A stretch of 16,363 bases of DNA from an uncultured bacterium (lineage in GTDB: Bacteria; Bacillota; Clostridia; TANB77; CAG-508), in the NCBI GenBank assembly GCA_905215615.1, contig CAJMQM010000020.1, positions 1 to 16,363 on the forward strand. The letters run 5' to 3'. A program made the position numbers and the translations under genes. Below, piece by piece: positions 15,158 through 16,363 of the stretch (positions are counted from its first letter, which is position 1; each line of letters begins with the position of its first letter). The notes beneath the pieces were generated by a model. It was not told the origin of the DNA and made no database searches. It saw only the letters and a program-made list of their open reading frames with translations.

Positions 15158-15637
15158 TTATAATCTATTAATCCAATTTTCAATCTCTTTTTCAGAATTT
15201 TGCATATCTGTTCCTTCAAAAACAATATCTATTTCATTTTCTACAGTAGAGTTTGGACATAAATCTTTTATTTCCTTAAATGTACGACCTACCCAACCTC
15301 CATTTGTTGCAAAAGGAACTATCTTCTTTCCATCTAAATTAAATTGTTTTAGAAATGTTCTAATAACAGGAGCTATAGTATACCACCATACTGGTGTTCC
15401 TAGTATAATCTCATCATATTTTGCTAAGTCAACATTTACTTCTTGAATATCTGGTGTTTTCTTAGCTGTTTCGTTGTTTTGTTCTAGCCTTACAACAGTA
15501 TCATAGTCATCATCATATGGTACAACTGGTTTAATTTCTAATATGTCACAATTTAATTTTTCTTTTATTTTTTCTGCAATTTTCTTTGTATTATTCGTAT
15601 ATGTAAAATATACTACTAATTTTTTACTATTCTCCAT
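15158..15637 (-). CDS. flavodoxin
   Basis: A 159-residue flavodoxin-like FMN protein (Flavodoxin_4-like). The phosphate loop is TYTNNTKKIAEKI (12-24). The aromatic FMN-contact segment LGTPVWWYTIAPVIRTFL lies near residues 79-96, and TNGGWVGRTF near 110-120. It carries low-potential electrons in the cytoplasm, and the gene type is often found beside cupins and reductases. ATG 15637 lies inside the end of the cupin gene (11-base overlap), with AGGAGG in the cupin codons just upstream, so the two are translationally coupled. The terminator hairpin at 15064-15090 follows. Confidence 0.9.
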   Translation of the reverse strand: MENSKKLVVYFTYTNNTKKIAEKIKEKLNCDILEIKPVVPYDDDYDTVVRLEQNNETAKKTPDIQEVNVDLAKYDEIILGTPVWWYTIAPVIRTFLKQFNLDGKKIVPFATNGGWVGRTFKEIKDLCPNSTVENEIDIVFEGTDMQNSEKEIENWINRL

Positions 15638-16106
15638 CTTTTCCTCCTAATTTATTATAATCTTCGTCATTTACTGGCTCACACCAGATGTTTTCTGTGT
15701 CGTCCCCTGGCACTTCTAATGCCAAATGCGAGAACCAACTATTTTGCTTTGCTCCATGCCAATGTTTTACATTTGCTGGTATTATAACCACATCTCCCGG
15801 CTTTAAACTTTGAGCAGGCTTCCCCTCTTCTTGGTACCACCCTTCTCCATCTACACAAAGTAAAATTTGTCCTCCTCCTTTTGATGCTTTATGAATATGC
15901 CAATTATTCCTACAAGCTGGCTCAAATGTTACATTTGCAATAAATATTGATGTATCTTCTTTATTGGTTAATGGTTTTAAATATGAATTTCCTATAAAAT
16001 ATTTTGCAAATGCTGTATTAGGTGCACCTATTCCAAACATACCTCCATGTTCTTCTACTTCACTATCATCTGCATATATTTCTTTTGCTATATTAAATGC
16101 AGCCCG
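15627..16106 (-). CDS. cupin protein, 5'-truncated remnant of a carboxymuconolactone-decarboxylase/cupin fusion
   Basis: The intact part is a cupin domain with the metal-binding His pair H48/H50 in NWHIH, Q58 in GGGQIL, and H93 in VKHWHG (numbered from the Met at 16040). That Met is a poor start: GGAGG ends one base before it. The frame stays open upstream and reads AAFNIAKEIYADDSEVEEHGG, the terminal helix typical of a carboxymuconolactone decarboxylase domain in CMD-cupin fusions. No ATG, GTG or TTG occurs between 16040 and the in-frame stop TAG at 16107-16109. The N-terminal CMD domain of about 100 residues is therefore missing, and the sequence immediately upstream belongs to another gene. 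Such fusions are annotated as putative peroxidase/decarboxylase-like proteins. The gene overlaps the flavodoxin gene by 11 bases. Translation from 16040 is possible but doubtful. Confidence 0.8.
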   Translation of the reverse strand, partial: RAAFNIAKEIYADDSEVEEHGGMFGIGAPNTAFAKYFIGNSYLKPLTNKEDTSIFIANVTFEPACRNNWHIHKASKGGGQILLCVDGEGWYQEEGKPAQSLKPGDVVIIPANVKHWHGAKQNSWFSHLALEVPGDDTENIWCEPVNDEDYNKLGGKDGE

Positions 16107-16363
16107 CTAGTGTTGGCATACCTGTTAATAAATAACTTGCAATTACAGAGCTTCCTGCTACTACTGTTCCACTTACTACACCAAATACAAGTGAAGCAAT
16201 TAAAACAGCAATATGCATTGGTAAAAATGTAGCACCCGCACTACTTCCTGCTAATACGTGAAATATTCTAGGCAGCGCAATACCTATACCACTTAATAAT
16301 ACTGTTCCTATTATGTATTTTGCCTTTCTGCTTGTTAGTATTTCTACTAAACGATTTGATTTT
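16093..16363 (-). pseudogene. ECF transporter S-component, partial (5' off window, 3' truncated at a junction)
   Basis: An open frame enters from the right edge and runs to TAA at 16093. It encodes hydrophobic helices with FLPMHIAVLIASLVFG and ASYLLTGMPTLAG, which match a family of ECF-type vitamin-transporter S-components (RIFHVLAGSSAGATFLPMHI). These membrane proteins bind the vitamin and dock to the ECF energizing module. After LLTGMPTLA the homology stops, and GCI and a stop follow. Normally another 70 or more residues with further helices follow this point. The missing 3' part coincides with the sudden appearance of the cupin gene's CMD helix in another frame, about 16101-16107. The substrate cannot be told from this fragment. 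The family call rests on motif recall and is moderately sure. Confidence 0.6.

Noticed and set aside
1..16363. CRISPR arrays, insertion sequences, prophage, defence islands
   Set aside because: No regularly spaced repeats, transposase, integrase or phage structural genes were seen in any frame; only the HEPN/MNT pair has a possible defence link.

Overview
This window comes from a strongly AT-rich, low-GC, Gram-positive-type anaerobe, most likely a clostridial member of the Bacillota. The evidence is a split transketolase, an FtsEX system with PcsB/CwlO-type M23 hydrolases, a sortase-type surface protein (IPQTG), AGGAGG ribosome sites with ATG, GTG and TTG starts, and several Fe-S/flavin redox proteins. 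Every gene is on the minus strand except one surface protein.

Layout, left to right. (1) 1-1481: dxs, the first step of the MEP isoprenoid pathway. It has a one-base frameshift near 230 and runs off the left edge. (2) 1620-3062 (+): secreted VWA-domain protein with a C-terminal sorting signal, a consensus promoter and a terminator shared with the convergent genes. (3) 3111-3798: HEPN/MNT toxin-antitoxin-like pair with a frameshifted HEPN gene, followed by tRNA-Gln(CUG) at 3834-3909. (4) 3973-8255: cell-wall remodelling cluster, transcribed ftsE-ftsX-M23-M23, with a 258-bp hairpin-rich gap between the two hydrolases. (5) 8488-10360: two-subunit transketolase with its own promoter and terminator. 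(6) 10524-13772: redox genes, namely a FAD oxidoreductase fused to a Rieske domain, a DUF362 protein, and an iron-sulfur-flavoprotein-like FMN protein; each is a separate transcription unit by the terminators and promoters visible. (7) 13993-14970: CaCA-type cation/calcium exchanger. (8) 15158-16363: flavodoxin overlapping a cupin gene whose 5' end is lost, fused abruptly to the 3'-truncated end of an ECF transporter S-component gene.

The main anomalies are three broken genes in 16 kb (dxs, HEPN, and the ECF/cupin junction), a 22-bp palindrome at the start of the Rieske oxidoreductase gene, and the hairpin-rich spacer between the tandem M23 genes. Most of the window is ordinary core metabolism and cell-division machinery. 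I see no CRISPR array, transposase or prophage. The breaks could be genuine decay or sequence/assembly error; the sequence alone cannot separate these.
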